From CAYGZL01 sp964354345 (lineage in GTDB: Bacteria > Chloroflexota > Anaerolineae > Anaerolineales > UBA4823): 37,381 nt of DNA. Shown here one piece after another: positions 1-7,949 of this stretch; position 1 is the stretch's first letter; each line of letters starts with the position of its first letter. Position numbers and translations under genes: made by a program. Under the pieces are notes generated by a model. It did not search any database. It was not told the origin of the DNA and was given only the letters and a program-made list of their open reading frames with translations. The stretch covers positions 1 through 37,381 of the forward strand of contig CAYGZL010000118.1 of assembly GCA_964354345.1 (NCBI GenBank). Reading direction: 5' to 3'.

Positions 1-576
1 TGGGATCAACTGCCCAAGCACATACCCGCCAAACGAGAGCAACAACGCCAACCAGCCCAGACCCCGAGAACACAACCAGATCGTTAGAATGCCAAGCAAT
101 AACAAGACAACGTAGGTGACCAGGATTTCCGAGCCATGAAAGCCATTGTGTAAAGTCATCAGGTTGAAAATGAAGGGCCCGGCTGATGCCCCCTGCGGCA
201 ATGTTTCCTGAAGGTCGGACCATAATTTTAAACTGGTGGACCAACCCAGGGCAGCAAAGCTCAGGCCCAATGCCAGCGCGGCCAGGTATAGCTCACCGGC
301 GCGACGCAACAACCGCCGTGCAGCCTGTGTAAATGTCTGGCGTGCCATCAAAATCCCCAGGACATAGCCAGAAATCAAGAAGAAGCCCTGGGCGGCGGTG
401 GTATAAAACTTTCCTTGAAAGGTGAAAACATAGAAAGCTGATTGATTTAAAAAGAGATGGTCAACTACCATCACCAGCATGGCGTAGCCGCGCAGGAAAT
501 CCAGGCGCAGGTCGCGTCCCCCCTGATAATCATATTTCCAAGGCAGGTGTAAGAAACGGGCGTCAGGTGCAGTCAT
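1..576 (-). CDS. OpgC-like multi-pass membrane protein (partial, C-terminus beyond window)
   Basis: The reverse strand is open for 192 codons from an ATG at 576 to the window edge. The protein begins with a short hydrophilic stretch and then 'LRLDFLRGYAMLVMVVDH', the typical first segment of OpgC/acyltransferase-3-like membrane proteins (RG...M...V...H). More hydrophobic segments follow, including 'GFFLISGYVLGILMAR', another hallmark of OpgC-type proteins. Members of this family are integral membrane proteins that modify periplasmic or cell-surface glucans; the substrate here is unknown. The start codon overlaps the stop codon of the upstream gene (ATGA at 573-576), so the two are probably translationally coupled. 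The 3' part lies outside the window. Confidence 0.75.
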   Translation of the reverse strand, partial: MTAPDARFLHLPWKYDYQGGRDLRLDFLRGYAMLVMVVDHLFLNQSAFYVFTFQGKFYTTAAQGFFLISGYVLGILMARQTFTQAARRLLRRAGELYLAALALGLSFAALGWSTSLKLWSDLQETLPQGASAGPFIFNLMTLHNGFHGSEILVTYVVLLLLGILTIWLCSRGLGWLALLLSFGGYVLGQLIP

Positions 577-989
577 CCGGTCTCTTTACGGAGTTTGAGC
601 ATCTCGATATGTTGCCGCAACCAGACCGGGTCACGACTTTCTGTAGAAGCCAAAATAGCTCTCAATGCCAGTGCCTCTGCATCGGCGGCCTTGAACCAAC
701 CGATTTCGGTATCTCGCATCCTGGCCAGACCATATTGCAGAACGAAAGGCAGTACATCCCCCACGGTATGGGCCAGCAATTCAGCCTTGCTCCACACCGG
801 CTGTGGCGCATTACACAGCATATAGATGAAATCATGGATGGATTCTAATTTTCCATATTTAAATTTATTATCGTCCGGCTGACTCTCACGCTGCTGTTGA
901 TAACGTTCGAGGATTACTGGTATCGGGCAGGCCAGGTCGAAATCCGCCCATTCCAGACAACGGATGGCAAACCATTCCGAGGTAGGCAT
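573..989 (-). CDS. Hypothetical helical protein, 138 aa, coupled to the OpgC-like gene
   Basis: I do not recognise a family. The protein is soluble, about 138 residues, rich in Leu, Ala, Glu and aromatic residues, with predicted helices throughout and no signal peptide or membrane segment. Its stop codon overlaps the start of the OpgC-like gene by an ATGA, which supports it as a real gene in the same transcript. No Shine-Dalgarno sequence precedes the ATG at 987-989. Instead a TACAAT hexamer sits eight bases upstream, so the mRNA may be leaderless. No function is proposed. Confidence 0.55.
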   Translation of the reverse strand: MPTSEWFAIRCLEWADFDLACPIPVILERYQQQRESQPDDNKFKYGKLESIHDFIYMLCNAPQPVWSKAELLAHTVGDVLPFVLQYGLARMRDTEIGWFKAADAEALALRAILASTESRDPVWLRQHIEMLKLRKETG

Positions 990-997
990 GATGGGTG

Positions 998-1003
998 ATT
1001 GTA
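998..1003 (-). promoter_or_regulatory. Possible -10 box for a leaderless transcript
   Basis: On the reverse strand TACAAT ends eight bases before the ATG at 989, so transcription would begin at or near the start codon. No good -35 box is visible upstream. This is a weak single-hexamer call, made because the gene lacks a ribosome binding site. Confidence 0.25.
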
Positions 1004-1083
1004 CTATAAAGTTACGCCGGTTAAGATTACTTCCTAATGCCGGCGGTTGAATAATCGGCGATTGGGTACAAGAGGTGACTTAG

Positions 1084-1260
1084 ATTGCTGCGCATAGTGC
1101 GCTCGCAAAACTGAACGGTTTGCCCATCTGTGATCTTGAAGAGCGTCACAGCGGTGATTTACTATCGGTGGTTAACGCCGACGTGGGGCGCTTGAAATCG
1201 CTGACCGAAACCGACCTGCTAGATTTACTCGGTCAGGTAGCGCGAAGGTGGTCTCTATAG
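1084..1260 (+). pseudogene. Remnant of an ABC exporter transmembrane domain (type 1)
   Basis: A 58-codon open stretch, preceded immediately by an in-frame stop and lacking a start codon, encodes 'LEERHSGDLLSVVNADVG' followed by a Leu-rich helix. This is the characteristic segment after the first membrane helices of ABC exporter permease-ATPase proteins (EERHSGDLLSRL..DV). Nothing of the remaining membrane domain or the nucleotide-binding domain is present on either side, so this is a short internal relic of a transporter of roughly 580-600 residues. It accounts for most of the otherwise empty gap between 990 and 1287. The rest of that gap shows nothing I can name. Confidence 0.6.
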
Positions 1261-1287
1261 CTACCTGCACCAGCTTCAATTCAAGGA

Positions 1288-1473
1288 TTAACGGGCGGCC
1301 GGAGCCTGCACTCCCCGGCGTAGCAGGCCGATCACGCCAGGCACAAACAGCAAACCGAACCAGAAGAACAACAGGACCAGACCTCCCAGCAGGTTCACCG
1401 GTTGACTGATGGCCGAAAACCAGCCTGCCATCAGCGCGCCAAGCATTGTTAGCACGATGACGATGATCGCCAA
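1288..1473 (-). CDS. Small two-helix membrane protein
   Basis: An open frame of about 61 residues encodes two hydrophobic segments, 'IVIVLTMLGALMAGWF' and 'LLGGLVLLFFWFGLLFVPGV', separated by a short polar turn, and a basic tail (LLRRG). This fits a small integral membrane protein of unknown role. The start is uncertain: TTG at 1471-1473 is the longest conventional choice, and the frame continues upstream without a stop to 1498, where it meets the TAA that ends the preceding gene. It lies directly behind the peptide-binding lipoprotein gene and would be co-transcribed with it. No family assignment. Confidence 0.45.
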   Translation of the reverse strand: MAIIVIVLTMLGALMAGWFSAISQPVNLLGGLVLLFFWFGLLFVPGVIGLLRRGVQAPAAR

Positions 1474-1497
1474 TGAAAAAGTGATCAGATAGATGGA

Positions 1498-3702
1498 TTA
1501 TTTTCCCTTATAGAGCAAATAGATGATGGGCACACTCATCGGACTGAGTACAAACCCTTTCAGGTCGGGGTTCACCAGGATGTAGACCTGGTCATACATG
1601 AGCGGTAGAGCCGCATAATCTTCCAGGAGAATTGTCTCAGCTTGCTGATAGAGTTGCAGACGGCGCGCCGGGTCGAGTTCGCTGCGCGCTTGCTCCAGCA
1701 ACCCATCCACCTGGGGATTGGTGTAGCCGGCGAAATTATATTGGCTCTGGCTGTAAAACAGGATATCTAAAAAGTTCTGTGGATCAGGATAATCCGCGCA
1801 CCAACTGCTATCCACCATGTGAGCCTGCATCTGACGCACCGTTTTGACATAGACTTCGGGTGCGATCATTACCAGCTCGACTTTCACACCCAATTCCTTC
1901 CGCCACATACTGAGGATGGCGTCCAGCATGGGATTTTCATCGCCAGCCTGCCCACTGGTCACATACTTTAAGACTGGCATCTGCCTGGCATACTTTGAGG
2001 CGTTGAGCGCGGCCCGCGCAACCTGGGGGTTGTATGCCAGCGTTGTTTGACTGATAGTGAAGCCTGGCATGGCTGGCGGTAATATTGTATCCGCGCGCGG
2101 GACCAGCTTCTCGTAAAACTGTTGAGTCAGCTTATCCCGGTCAATCGCCAAAGCGAGCGCCTTACGTACATTCGGATCATCCAGGGGCGGTAGCATATTG
2201 TTAAAGTAAATAAACGAGGTACATAAACTGCTGCCAGACTGCAGGCTGCCATGCAAGGGGTGGTTGGCCTCCTGGATTGCCTTGACCGACGTGACCGGCA
2301 CCCCGGTGATGTCAATTTCGCCTGCCTCGAACATACTCACCGGATTGCCAGCCCGCTCCAGCAGGTAAATTACATAGCGTGACCTGGCCTGTGTAGGATA
2401 GGCCTCGTTCCTTTCGTATATCAGCACCTCGCCCTTCTTATACTGCTTGAGGCGGAAGGGTCCACTGGCATTGGGGTTGTATATCCAATCCGCGCCAGAC
2501 TTTTCAATGCTGGTTGGATCCACTACAAAGCTGGTGGGATAGGTGAGTTTGGCGAGGAAATAGGGCTTGGAGTCATCAATCGTCACCACCAGCGTGCGCG
2601 CATCCTTGACCTGGACGCCCGAGATCTCGGTCGCTTTTTTGTCCAGCTTGTCGTTCACGCCCCGGATATCACCCAGGTAGGTGCGTACGGTCTCTGATCC
2701 GAGCTGGGGGTCGGCAGCGCGCTCCCAACTATCTTTCACCACCTGGGCAGTGATCGCTTTTCCATCGGCGAAGGTGAGCCCAGTGCGCAACGTGAAGGTG
2801 TAGACTTCCCCGCTTGGGCTGACTTCCCACTGCTCAGCCAGATCAGGCTCAATCTGTAACTGCGGCGTCATGCGCACCAACCCGCTAAAAGTCAAGCCAA
2901 CATAACTAAAAGCCCCGGAAGTCGTCAATGCCGGGTCCAGATATTTCGGCAGCGGATCGCTGCCCAGGAAAACCAAAGCTTCGCGGCGGTTGATTCCATA
3001 GAGAAGCGTGGGATTGAGATCAATGCTGGCGAGGAATCCATCCAATGTGGTCCGGGTTCCCTCGATAGATTCAGCCAGACCGATAAACATGACCACCAGA
3101 CACCGGCTACCGTAATTCGCGATGTAGATTTCCAGGGAGAGCTGGATTCCATTATTTTTTGCGCTGATCACGCCTTTTTTCAGTGGAATATTATTCGCCA
3201 ACCTGGCTTCTCCCGCCTCCTTAGCTGTCGCCGAAGGGTCATCTTTGGCGACAGTGGTTTTCATTTGTTTTAGCATGGTCGTGAGATCGCAGGAGGGATC
3301 GGTCGGCATCAACATCAGGCTGATTTGAATGAGTGTCCGGCTATTCCTGAGCTGGAGAGTACCCTTAATACCATTGGCAGCTTTGCTGGTGCCCTCTTCA
3401 ATGATTTGATAACCAGTGGGAATCAATAATGTGAAACCAGCCTCCGAGGCGTAATACCCTACCGGAGTCGGCGTGAGAGTCGGTGTTGGCGTGAGGGTTG
3501 GCGTTGGGGTCAGGGTAGGGGTATATGTTGGAGTGGGTGTGAGTGTTGCGGTCGATGTTGGGGTAGCCGTTGGGGGCGGCTGGGTAGGGGTGTAAGTTGC
3601 CGAAGGTGTCAGGGTCGTCGTGGCGGTCGGCAGCGGCGTCACTGTTTGCCGGCAACCCATCAGCAAACAGGTCAACAGGATCAGTCTGAATAGCTTATTC
3701 AT
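1498..3702 (-). CDS. OppA-like ABC substrate-binding lipoprotein (SBP family 5) with extra N-terminal domain
   Basis: This 734-residue protein starts at the ATG at 3702, preceded by GGGAGGT; upstream in-frame codons are ignored because a lipoprotein signal begins here (lipobox 'LLMGC'). After the Cys anchor comes a Thr/Pro repeat linker to about residue 80. Next is a domain of about 140 residues beginning 'GFTLLIPTGYQIIEE', reminiscent of PsbP/DcrB-type folds. A full family 5 extracellular solute-binding domain follows to the C-terminus ('GLTFADGKAITAQVVKDSW', 'VRKALALAIDRDKL'). Family 5 proteins bind oligopeptides, nickel or sugars for ABC importers. No permease or ATPase gene is adjacent, so the ligand is unknown. 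The start overlaps the end of the upstream protease gene by eight bases. Confidence 0.85.
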   Translation of the reverse strand: MNKLFRLILLTCLLMGCRQTVTPLPTATTTLTPSATYTPTQPPPTATPTSTATLTPTPTYTPTLTPTPTLTPTPTLTPTPVGYYASEAGFTLLIPTGYQIIEEGTSKAANGIKGTLQLRNSRTLIQISLMLMPTDPSCDLTTMLKQMKTTVAKDDPSATAKEAGEARLANNIPLKKGVISAKNNGIQLSLEIYIANYGSRCLVVMFIGLAESIEGTRTTLDGFLASIDLNPTLLYGINRREALVFLGSDPLPKYLDPALTTSGAFSYVGLTFSGLVRMTPQLQIEPDLAEQWEVSPSGEVYTFTLRTGLTFADGKAITAQVVKDSWERAADPQLGSETVRTYLGDIRGVNDKLDKKATEISGVQVKDARTLVVTIDDSKPYFLAKLTYPTSFVVDPTSIEKSGADWIYNPNASGPFRLKQYKKGEVLIYERNEAYPTQARSRYVIYLLERAGNPVSMFEAGEIDITGVPVTSVKAIQEANHPLHGSLQSGSSLCTSFIYFNNMLPPLDDPNVRKALALAIDRDKLTQQFYEKLVPRADTILPPAMPGFTISQTTLAYNPQVARAALNASKYARQMPVLKYVTSGQAGDENPMLDAILSMWRKELGVKVELVMIAPEVYVKTVRQMQAHMVDSSWCADYPDPQNFLDILFYSQSQYNFAGYTNPQVDGLLEQARSELDPARRLQLYQQAETILLEDYAALPLMYDQVYILVNPDLKGFVLSPMSVPIIYLLYKGK

Positions 3703-5143
3703 GGTACCTCCCGAATGAATGTTTCCTCCGGTAAAAAACCCAGGCGCTAAAGAGAAGGAGGGGAATCGAGGCGGCGCACACTTTCCCGCTGCCTGACTGG
3801 GAGTCACTCGTCGCTGAGGGGGTCAGGCTGACCGACTCCGTGGAAGGAGATATGGTCATGCTGGTAGTCGCGGTGGGTGGAGCTGTAGAAGTTTCTGTTG
3901 CCATGAACGTTGGTGTCACCGCAGATGGTAACGTAAGGTGGGGCGTTGCGGATGGTCGCACAAAGGGCGTCCAGAGGGCCAGCGTGGCAACAGTGGTCGC
4001 GGTGGCCCCGGATTGGCCTGGTGATTGGGGCGTTGGAGCTGGAAAACCTAAGGAAACCCGCCAGGCCGCTTCCAGCCCGGCGGTATCCAGGTCATACACA
4101 GCCTGTAAGGCCTCGTCAATCATCGTACCAGACTGTAAGGCAGTCAGCAAGGCGCTCATTTTAGCAGGACCGAATTTTCTAATTAGAAATTCGACCACCA
4201 GCTGGCTGTGGGCATAATCCAGGATCGCCTGGTCGCCATAGGCTGAAAATTCCCCTTCCAGAATTTTTAGCGTCGGCAGGCGGTTGTCTCGAATAGCATC
4301 CAGAACCTGGCCTTTCGCCTCGCTCGAGAGCGGTTCGGCCACGTGTTGCGCCAACCCTTCCAGCAACCAGAGGGGAGTGAGGACGCCGAAGCAGTTAAAA
4401 GTCAAATCGCTGACCACCAGATGGCTGATTTCATGCGGGATGCTGGACTGCGCCCAATCGAGTTGAGCCGAATTAATCGCCAACAAGATAAGATCCTGAC
4501 CGGTGATGGCTACACCGCCCGTCCAGGTCGCACTTTGCACCAGCACCTCCCGTAAGGCTTCGGCGTCGGGATAAATCACCAGACGGATGGCGTCCTGGAA
4601 CTGTGCACCAGTGCTGAACTGCAAATCTTTAAGCCCATTCGCACCGATCACAGCCAGGCGGTTGCCGAAAGAGCGGTCGCCCAGGTACCATTGCACGGTG
4701 ACCGAGCCGGCGGTCGTGCTTTGCCAGGTGTGGCGTTGATCCTGGATTACCAGGTTTTGCTGATCGGTGATTAATTGATTACCTTCTGCATCTTCAATCT
4801 CCCAATGCCATACCAGTTGTTGACCGGGCAATAACGCCTCAGCCTGCACGAAATCCAGCGTCCAATCCAGGTCAACCGCCAGGGCAGGTGTGAACTGCAT
4901 CGGTCGGACCGCAACCGAGTCCTGACAGGTGCGCCTTTGGGTGTCATAGACTAAGTTGGCTTTCGTGATCGCGCGGCTGCTCTGAGCCGATAGGGAAAAG
5001 GTGATGTTTTCGGGTAAATTTAACTTTACTGCGTCGCGAGTCACCCGGATCGTCGCCTGCGCGGGAGTAACAGTCGGCCTGAGCATCACGATAAATACCG
5101 CAGCGGTAAATATCACACGTAATACGAATTTTACAAAAATCAT
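3695..5143 (-). CDS. Secreted, membrane-anchored gluzincin metalloprotease (peptidase MA-like)
   Basis: This is a 482-residue protein from the ATG at 5143, chosen because it begins a clear signal peptide ('VKFVLRVIFTAAVFIV'); the longer frame would translate an interspersed repeat. After a beta-rich N-terminal domain comes the zinc-protease core with HEISH at residues 237-241 and downstream 'PLWLLEGLAQHVAE', whose Glu is the likely third zinc ligand. This pattern is that of the peptidase MA/gluzincin group. A Ser/Thr/Pro linker of about 80 residues follows, then a C-terminal anchor: Cys, a hydrophobic segment 'IPLLLFSAWVFY' and basic RRK. The protein is probably displayed on the cell surface. 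Its substrate is unknown. It overlaps the peptide-binding lipoprotein gene, which suggests a shared role in peptide scavenging. Confidence 0.8.
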   Translation of the reverse strand: MIFVKFVLRVIFTAAVFIVMLRPTVTPAQATIRVTRDAVKLNLPENITFSLSAQSSRAITKANLVYDTQRRTCQDSVAVRPMQFTPALAVDLDWTLDFVQAEALLPGQQLVWHWEIEDAEGNQLITDQQNLVIQDQRHTWQSTTAGSVTVQWYLGDRSFGNRLAVIGANGLKDLQFSTGAQFQDAIRLVIYPDAEALREVLVQSATWTGGVAITGQDLILLAINSAQLDWAQSSIPHEISHLVVSDLTFNCFGVLTPLWLLEGLAQHVAEPLSSEAKGQVLDAIRDNRLPTLKILEGEFSAYGDQAILDYAHSQLVVEFLIRKFGPAKMSALLTALQSGTMIDEALQAVYDLDTAGLEAAWRVSLGFPAPTPQSPGQSGATATTVATLALWTPFVRPSATPHLTLPSAVTPTFMATETSTAPPTATTSMTISPSTESVSLTPSATSDSQSGSGKVCAASIPLLLFSAWVFYRRKHSFGRYHE

Positions 5144-5175
5144 TGGCTCACGGATTGACAGGTTTTTACTAATTT

Positions 5176-5272
5176 GAAACACGAAGGCCACTAAGAATTC
5201 ACCAAGAGTCACGAAGGCGTTTTCTATTATTCTTCGTGCTGCTTCGTGATTCCTTCGCGTTCTTTGTGTTTC
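5176..5272. repeat. Imperfect inverted repeat, MITE/REP-like, 42-nt arms
   Basis: The arms 5176-5217 and 5231-5272 are reverse complements with 30 of 42 positions matching by eye, around a 13-base loop. Each arm is built from degenerate 'CACGAAG'-type units (CACGAAG, CACCAAG, CACAAAG). Such elements recur in intergenic regions of several phyla and often create spurious N-terminal extensions, as here upstream of the metalloprotease. It sits between the SDR gene and the protease gene and could form a large hairpin in RNA. Confidence 0.7.
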
Positions 5273-5283
5273 ATATTTAACTC

Positions 5284-5991
5284 TCACCCAAAGAGCGTTA
5301 ATCGGATGCCATTGACAAGCTTCGCCCCCGGTGAGCACAGGTAGACGATGGCGGCGGTAATTTCTTCGGGCGTCGACCAGGCGGAGTTGACCAGGGATAG
5401 GCCTTTGTCGCGTTGGTGGTCAATGTCAATGGCGCGCACCTGCAGGATGTTAGCGGTCAAGCCCTTTGACTTGCCCTCCTGTGCGAGGGTCAGCGTCAAC
5501 GCCTCTTCGGCAGCTTTGGCAGTGGCATAGACGCCCATTTTTGCCACTGGATGGTTTGCCATAGGTGAGGAAATCACGATGAAGCGCCCCCGCCCGCTGG
5601 CGATTAACAAGGGCGTGAAGGCCTTAATCAGATGGAAGGTAGTCAGCACATGCTGGTCCAACATCATTTTCAGGTCTTCGCTGCCCGTCTCGACCAGTTC
5701 CTTCCCGCCCACCCATCCCCCCACCAGGTGAATCAGAATATCTGTACGTTCAAACTTAGCCTGAACCGCTTTTAGTGCAGTTTGCACTGCGCTGGCATGC
5801 CGCAAATCTGCCGCGAGAGTCAAAGTCCGTTCGAACGGCAACTCTAACGAGCGGGTCATCGAGCTTAGTTTTTCAGCATTAGTGCTGATCAACACCACGT
5901 TCGCCCCCAACTTAATGAAAGTACTTGCCACCACTCGTCCCAACCCGCCGGTTGCTCCCGTGATTACTACGCCATACCCCTCGTAATTCAT
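5284..5991 (-). CDS. SDR-family NAD(P)-dependent oxidoreductase
   Basis: A 235-residue protein of normal length for a classical short-chain dehydrogenase/reductase. It has the Rossmann cofactor loop TGATGGLG at residues 11-18, an 'ADLRH' segment after beta-3, catalytic Ser 141/142, and the YxxxK pair Tyr155/Lys159 ('YATAK'). The usual NNAG motif is replaced by 'HLVGGWVGG', a variation seen in some subfamilies. It is cytosolic and probably reduces or oxidises a small carbonyl/alcohol; the substrate cannot be told. The start ATG at 5991 follows GGAGGGA. Upstream lie a 27-codon frame and the ribA remnant; downstream is the inverted repeat. Confidence 0.85.
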   Translation of the reverse strand: MNYEGYGVVITGATGGLGRVVASTFIKLGANVVLISTNAEKLSSMTRSLELPFERTLTLAADLRHASAVQTALKAVQAKFERTDILIHLVGGWVGGKELVETGSEDLKMMLDQHVLTTFHLIKAFTPLLIASGRGRFIVISSPMANHPVAKMGVYATAKAAEEALTLTLAQEGKSKGLTANILQVRAIDIDHQRDKGLSLVNSAWSTPEEITAAIVYLCSPGAKLVNGIRLTLFG

Positions 5992-6004
5992 CGCTGCTTC
6001 CCTC

Positions 6005-6088
6005 CTACTCGTGTAATGCGTGGACTTGTTCTTCGGTCATCCCTTCCACGAACGACCGATCGTGCTGTTCAGCTAAATGTTTCATCAT
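6005..6088 (-). pseudogene. Short 27-codon frame, possible 3' end of a lost gene
   Basis: In a frame different from the ribA remnant, two consecutive ATGs (6088 and 6085) open a 27-codon reading frame rich in charged residues, ending 'TEEQVHALHE' at a TAG 13 bases before the SDR start. It has no recognisable family and no clear ribosome binding site. It may be the tail of a gene whose front was replaced by the ribA fragment, or a chance frame. Confidence 0.25.
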
Positions 6089-6409
6089 CGTAGCCGTAAT
6101 CCTGCAGCCATAACGCGCGCAACTTGTTCAACATCCCAATCCCGCGTCCTTCCTGTCGCAGGTAAAGCACGATCCCCTGCTCTATCTGCCCGATCGTTTT
6201 CAACGCACCTTCGAGCTGGTCGCGGCATTCGCGGCGCAGCGAGCCGAAGGTGTCCCTGTCAGGCACTCGGAATGCAGGCGCATAAGCCCATCTTCTGCAT
6301 TGGTCACATCGCCGCACAGCAGGGCGATATGATCCTGGAGATCCCTGTCATTATAAAAAGCCACGATGTGATAGCCGCCGTACTGGGCAGGCAGGTGGGT
6401 GCCAGTCAT
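6069..6409 (-). pseudogene. ribA: GTP cyclohydrolase II remnant (ribA), frameshifted and truncated
   Basis: The N-terminal part reads 'YGGYHIVAFYNDRD...HIALLCGDV...LMRLHSECLTG', the start of the riboflavin-pathway enzyme GTP cyclohydrolase II. At about 6260 the frame breaks: the expected 'LTGD' needs one more base in GGGACACC, and the continuation 'DTFGSLRRECRDQLEGAL...GIVLYLRQEGRGIGMLNKLRA' is in another frame. It then stops after 'LQDYGYDDETFS', losing roughly the last third of the domain. In the intact enzyme three Cys residues bind zinc (HSEC and LRCDC); here the second is Arg ('LRREC'). Frameshift, truncation and ligand loss agree that this is a dead copy. Confidence 0.8.
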
Positions 6410-6506
6410 AATCGGTTCCTTGATCCAGTAACGACACGTATACGGGGAGATATTTTACTTGGATAATTGTACTACACCGTGAATCAATTATCCTGGTGGC
6501 GAAGCC

Positions 6507-6537
6507 GGTAGATTGGGTTGCCGTGCGAAACCCAACA
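6507..6537. repeat. Interspersed TTGGGTT/AACCCAA palindrome
   Basis: A perfect 7-bp stem (6513-6519 with 6529-6535) flanks a 9-base loop. On the reverse strand it reads TGTTGGGTTTCGCACGGCAA then CCCAATCTACC. It closely resembles the widespread 'GTAGGTTGGGTT...AACCCAACA' intergenic repeat found across many bacterial phyla. It sits in the roughly 290-base gap between the ribA remnant and the methyltransferase gene, which otherwise shows only a TATAAT at 6549-6554 without a convincing -35. Confidence 0.6.
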
Positions 6538-6697
6538 CACCGTAGGTGTATAATGACAAGGATCTTATACACCGCCTGCAACACTCACTCTCAGTGCAAA
6601 TAGCGACGCCGTTGCTTTTTTCAACCGACCTATGCAGAGGTTCAACTACGCAGTGTCAACAGGCTGAGTAAGAACTGGAAATGATCAGGTCAATAAA

Positions 6698-7834
6698 GTG
6701 AATCGTCTCATGCAGAATGCCAGTGAATCGCCCATCGACCAAATCCTGCAAGGGGACTGCCTGGAGATATTATCCACCCTGCCCGAGAAATCGGTGGACC
6801 TGGTCTTCGCTGACCCACCCTACAATTTGCAGCTACAGAACGAGCTCTGGCGACCCAACCAGACACGCGTCGACGCGGTGGACGATGCCTGGGATCAATT
6901 CAGGGATTTCACAGAATACGACCGCTTTACCCGCGCCTGGCTGACCGCCTGCCAGCGAGTACTCAAAGATACCGGCACACTATGGGTGATCGGCTCCTAC
7001 CACAACATCTACCGCGTTGGCACGATCCTGATGGATCTCGGCTATTGGATCTTGAATGATATTGTGTGGATCAAAACCAACCCAATGCCCAATTTTCGAG
7101 GGGTGCGCTTCACCAATGCCCACGAAACCCTGATCTGGGCGCAGAAAATCAAGGGGGCGCGCTATACTTTCAACCACCAGGCGATGAAAGCACTCAACGA
7201 TGACCTGCAAATGCGCAGCGACTGGGAGATCCCGCTGTGCACCGGTAAAGAAAGAATTAAGGTCAATGGTGCCAAAGCGCACGCCACGCAAAAACCGGAA
7301 GCGCTGCTCTATCGCGTCACCCTCTCAAGCACCAATCCGGGGGATGTTGTACTGGACCCCTTCTTTGGCAGCGGTACCACCGGAGCAGTGGCCAAGAAAC
7401 TACACCGGCACTGGATTGGGATTGAGCGGGATGCGGGCTACGTGGCAATTGCTCAACAGCGCATCAACGCTATAAAAGACGAGTCATTGCGAGCGGAAGT
7501 GTTTATATTTCCCAACAAACGTAACCGCCAGCGCGTGCCATTCGGCGTTTTGGTAGAAAATGGTTTCCTTAAACTAGGGCAAACGCTCTACTTCGGTAAA
7601 ACCGGTCAACAAACGGCTATCGTACTGGCTGATGGGGCGCTCAGCTATGCCGGTCGGACCGGCTCGATTCATCAGATCGCCCGTGAAATCCAGAACGCGC
7701 CATGCAATGGCTGGGAATCCTGGTATTACTTGGACCAGGTCACTGGTGAACGGCTGGGGATTGATCAACTGCGTGAACGCTATCTGCGAAGTATTCAGCC
7801 GTCAGGTGATGAGCCAGCTACATCATCAGAATAA
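6698..7834 (+). CDS. CcrM-like beta-class adenine-N6 DNA methyltransferase
   Basis: This 378-residue protein has catalytic motif IV DPPYNL at residues 39-44 and, later, the SAM-binding motif I DPFFGSGTTG at 220-229. That IV-then-I order defines beta-class amino methyltransferases. The overall length, the 'GSYHNIYRVG' segment and a C-terminal domain of about 100 residues ('VPFGVLVENGFLKLGQTLYF', 'GSIHQIA') match the CcrM/HinfI group, whose members methylate adenine in GANTC; the C-terminal part is the RAMA-type DNA-recognition domain. Starts are possible at GTG 6698 or ATG 6710, neither with a strong ribosome binding site. No restriction gene is recognisable next to it, so it is probably a solitary, regulatory methylase. 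The target site is inferred. Confidence 0.9.
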   Translation: MNRLMQNASESPIDQILQGDCLEILSTLPEKSVDLVFADPPYNLQLQNELWRPNQTRVDAVDDAWDQFRDFTEYDRFTRAWLTACQRVLKDTGTLWVIGSYHNIYRVGTILMDLGYWILNDIVWIKTNPMPNFRGVRFTNAHETLIWAQKIKGARYTFNHQAMKALNDDLQMRSDWEIPLCTGKERIKVNGAKAHATQKPEALLYRVTLSSTNPGDVVLDPFFGSGTTGAVAKKLHRHWIGIERDAGYVAIAQQRINAIKDESLRAEVFIFPNKRNRQRVPFGVLVENGFLKLGQTLYFGKTGQQTAIVLADGALSYAGRTGSIHQIAREIQNAPCNGWESWYYLDQVTGERLGIDQLRERYLRSIQPSGDEPATSSE

Positions 7835-7949
7835 TATTATCGACTTTCATCTTCACCCAAGGATTCGGTATGGAACAAGGCGATCCAGGCGTTTTCGATA
7901 GCCATCATCCGCCCTGATATCGCTGAGATTAACCGAAAGGGGGATATAA

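Noticed and set aside
3460..3640. Repetitive DNA that could be taken for a tandem repeat array or CRISPR
   Set aside because: It encodes the Thr/Pro linker of the lipoprotein; there are no constant repeats with unique spacers.
1498..6409. Genomic island or mobile element around the relics and repeats
   Set aside because: No integrase, transposase, tRNA or target-site duplication is visible in the window.
6351..6584. 77-codon minus-strand frame upstream of the ribA remnant
   Set aside because: It runs through the palindromic repeat and then overlaps the ribA coding in the wrong frame.
7835..7949. Promoter or terminator between the methyltransferase and the ATPase gene
   Set aside because: No convincing -35/-10 pair and no stable hairpin followed by a T-run.
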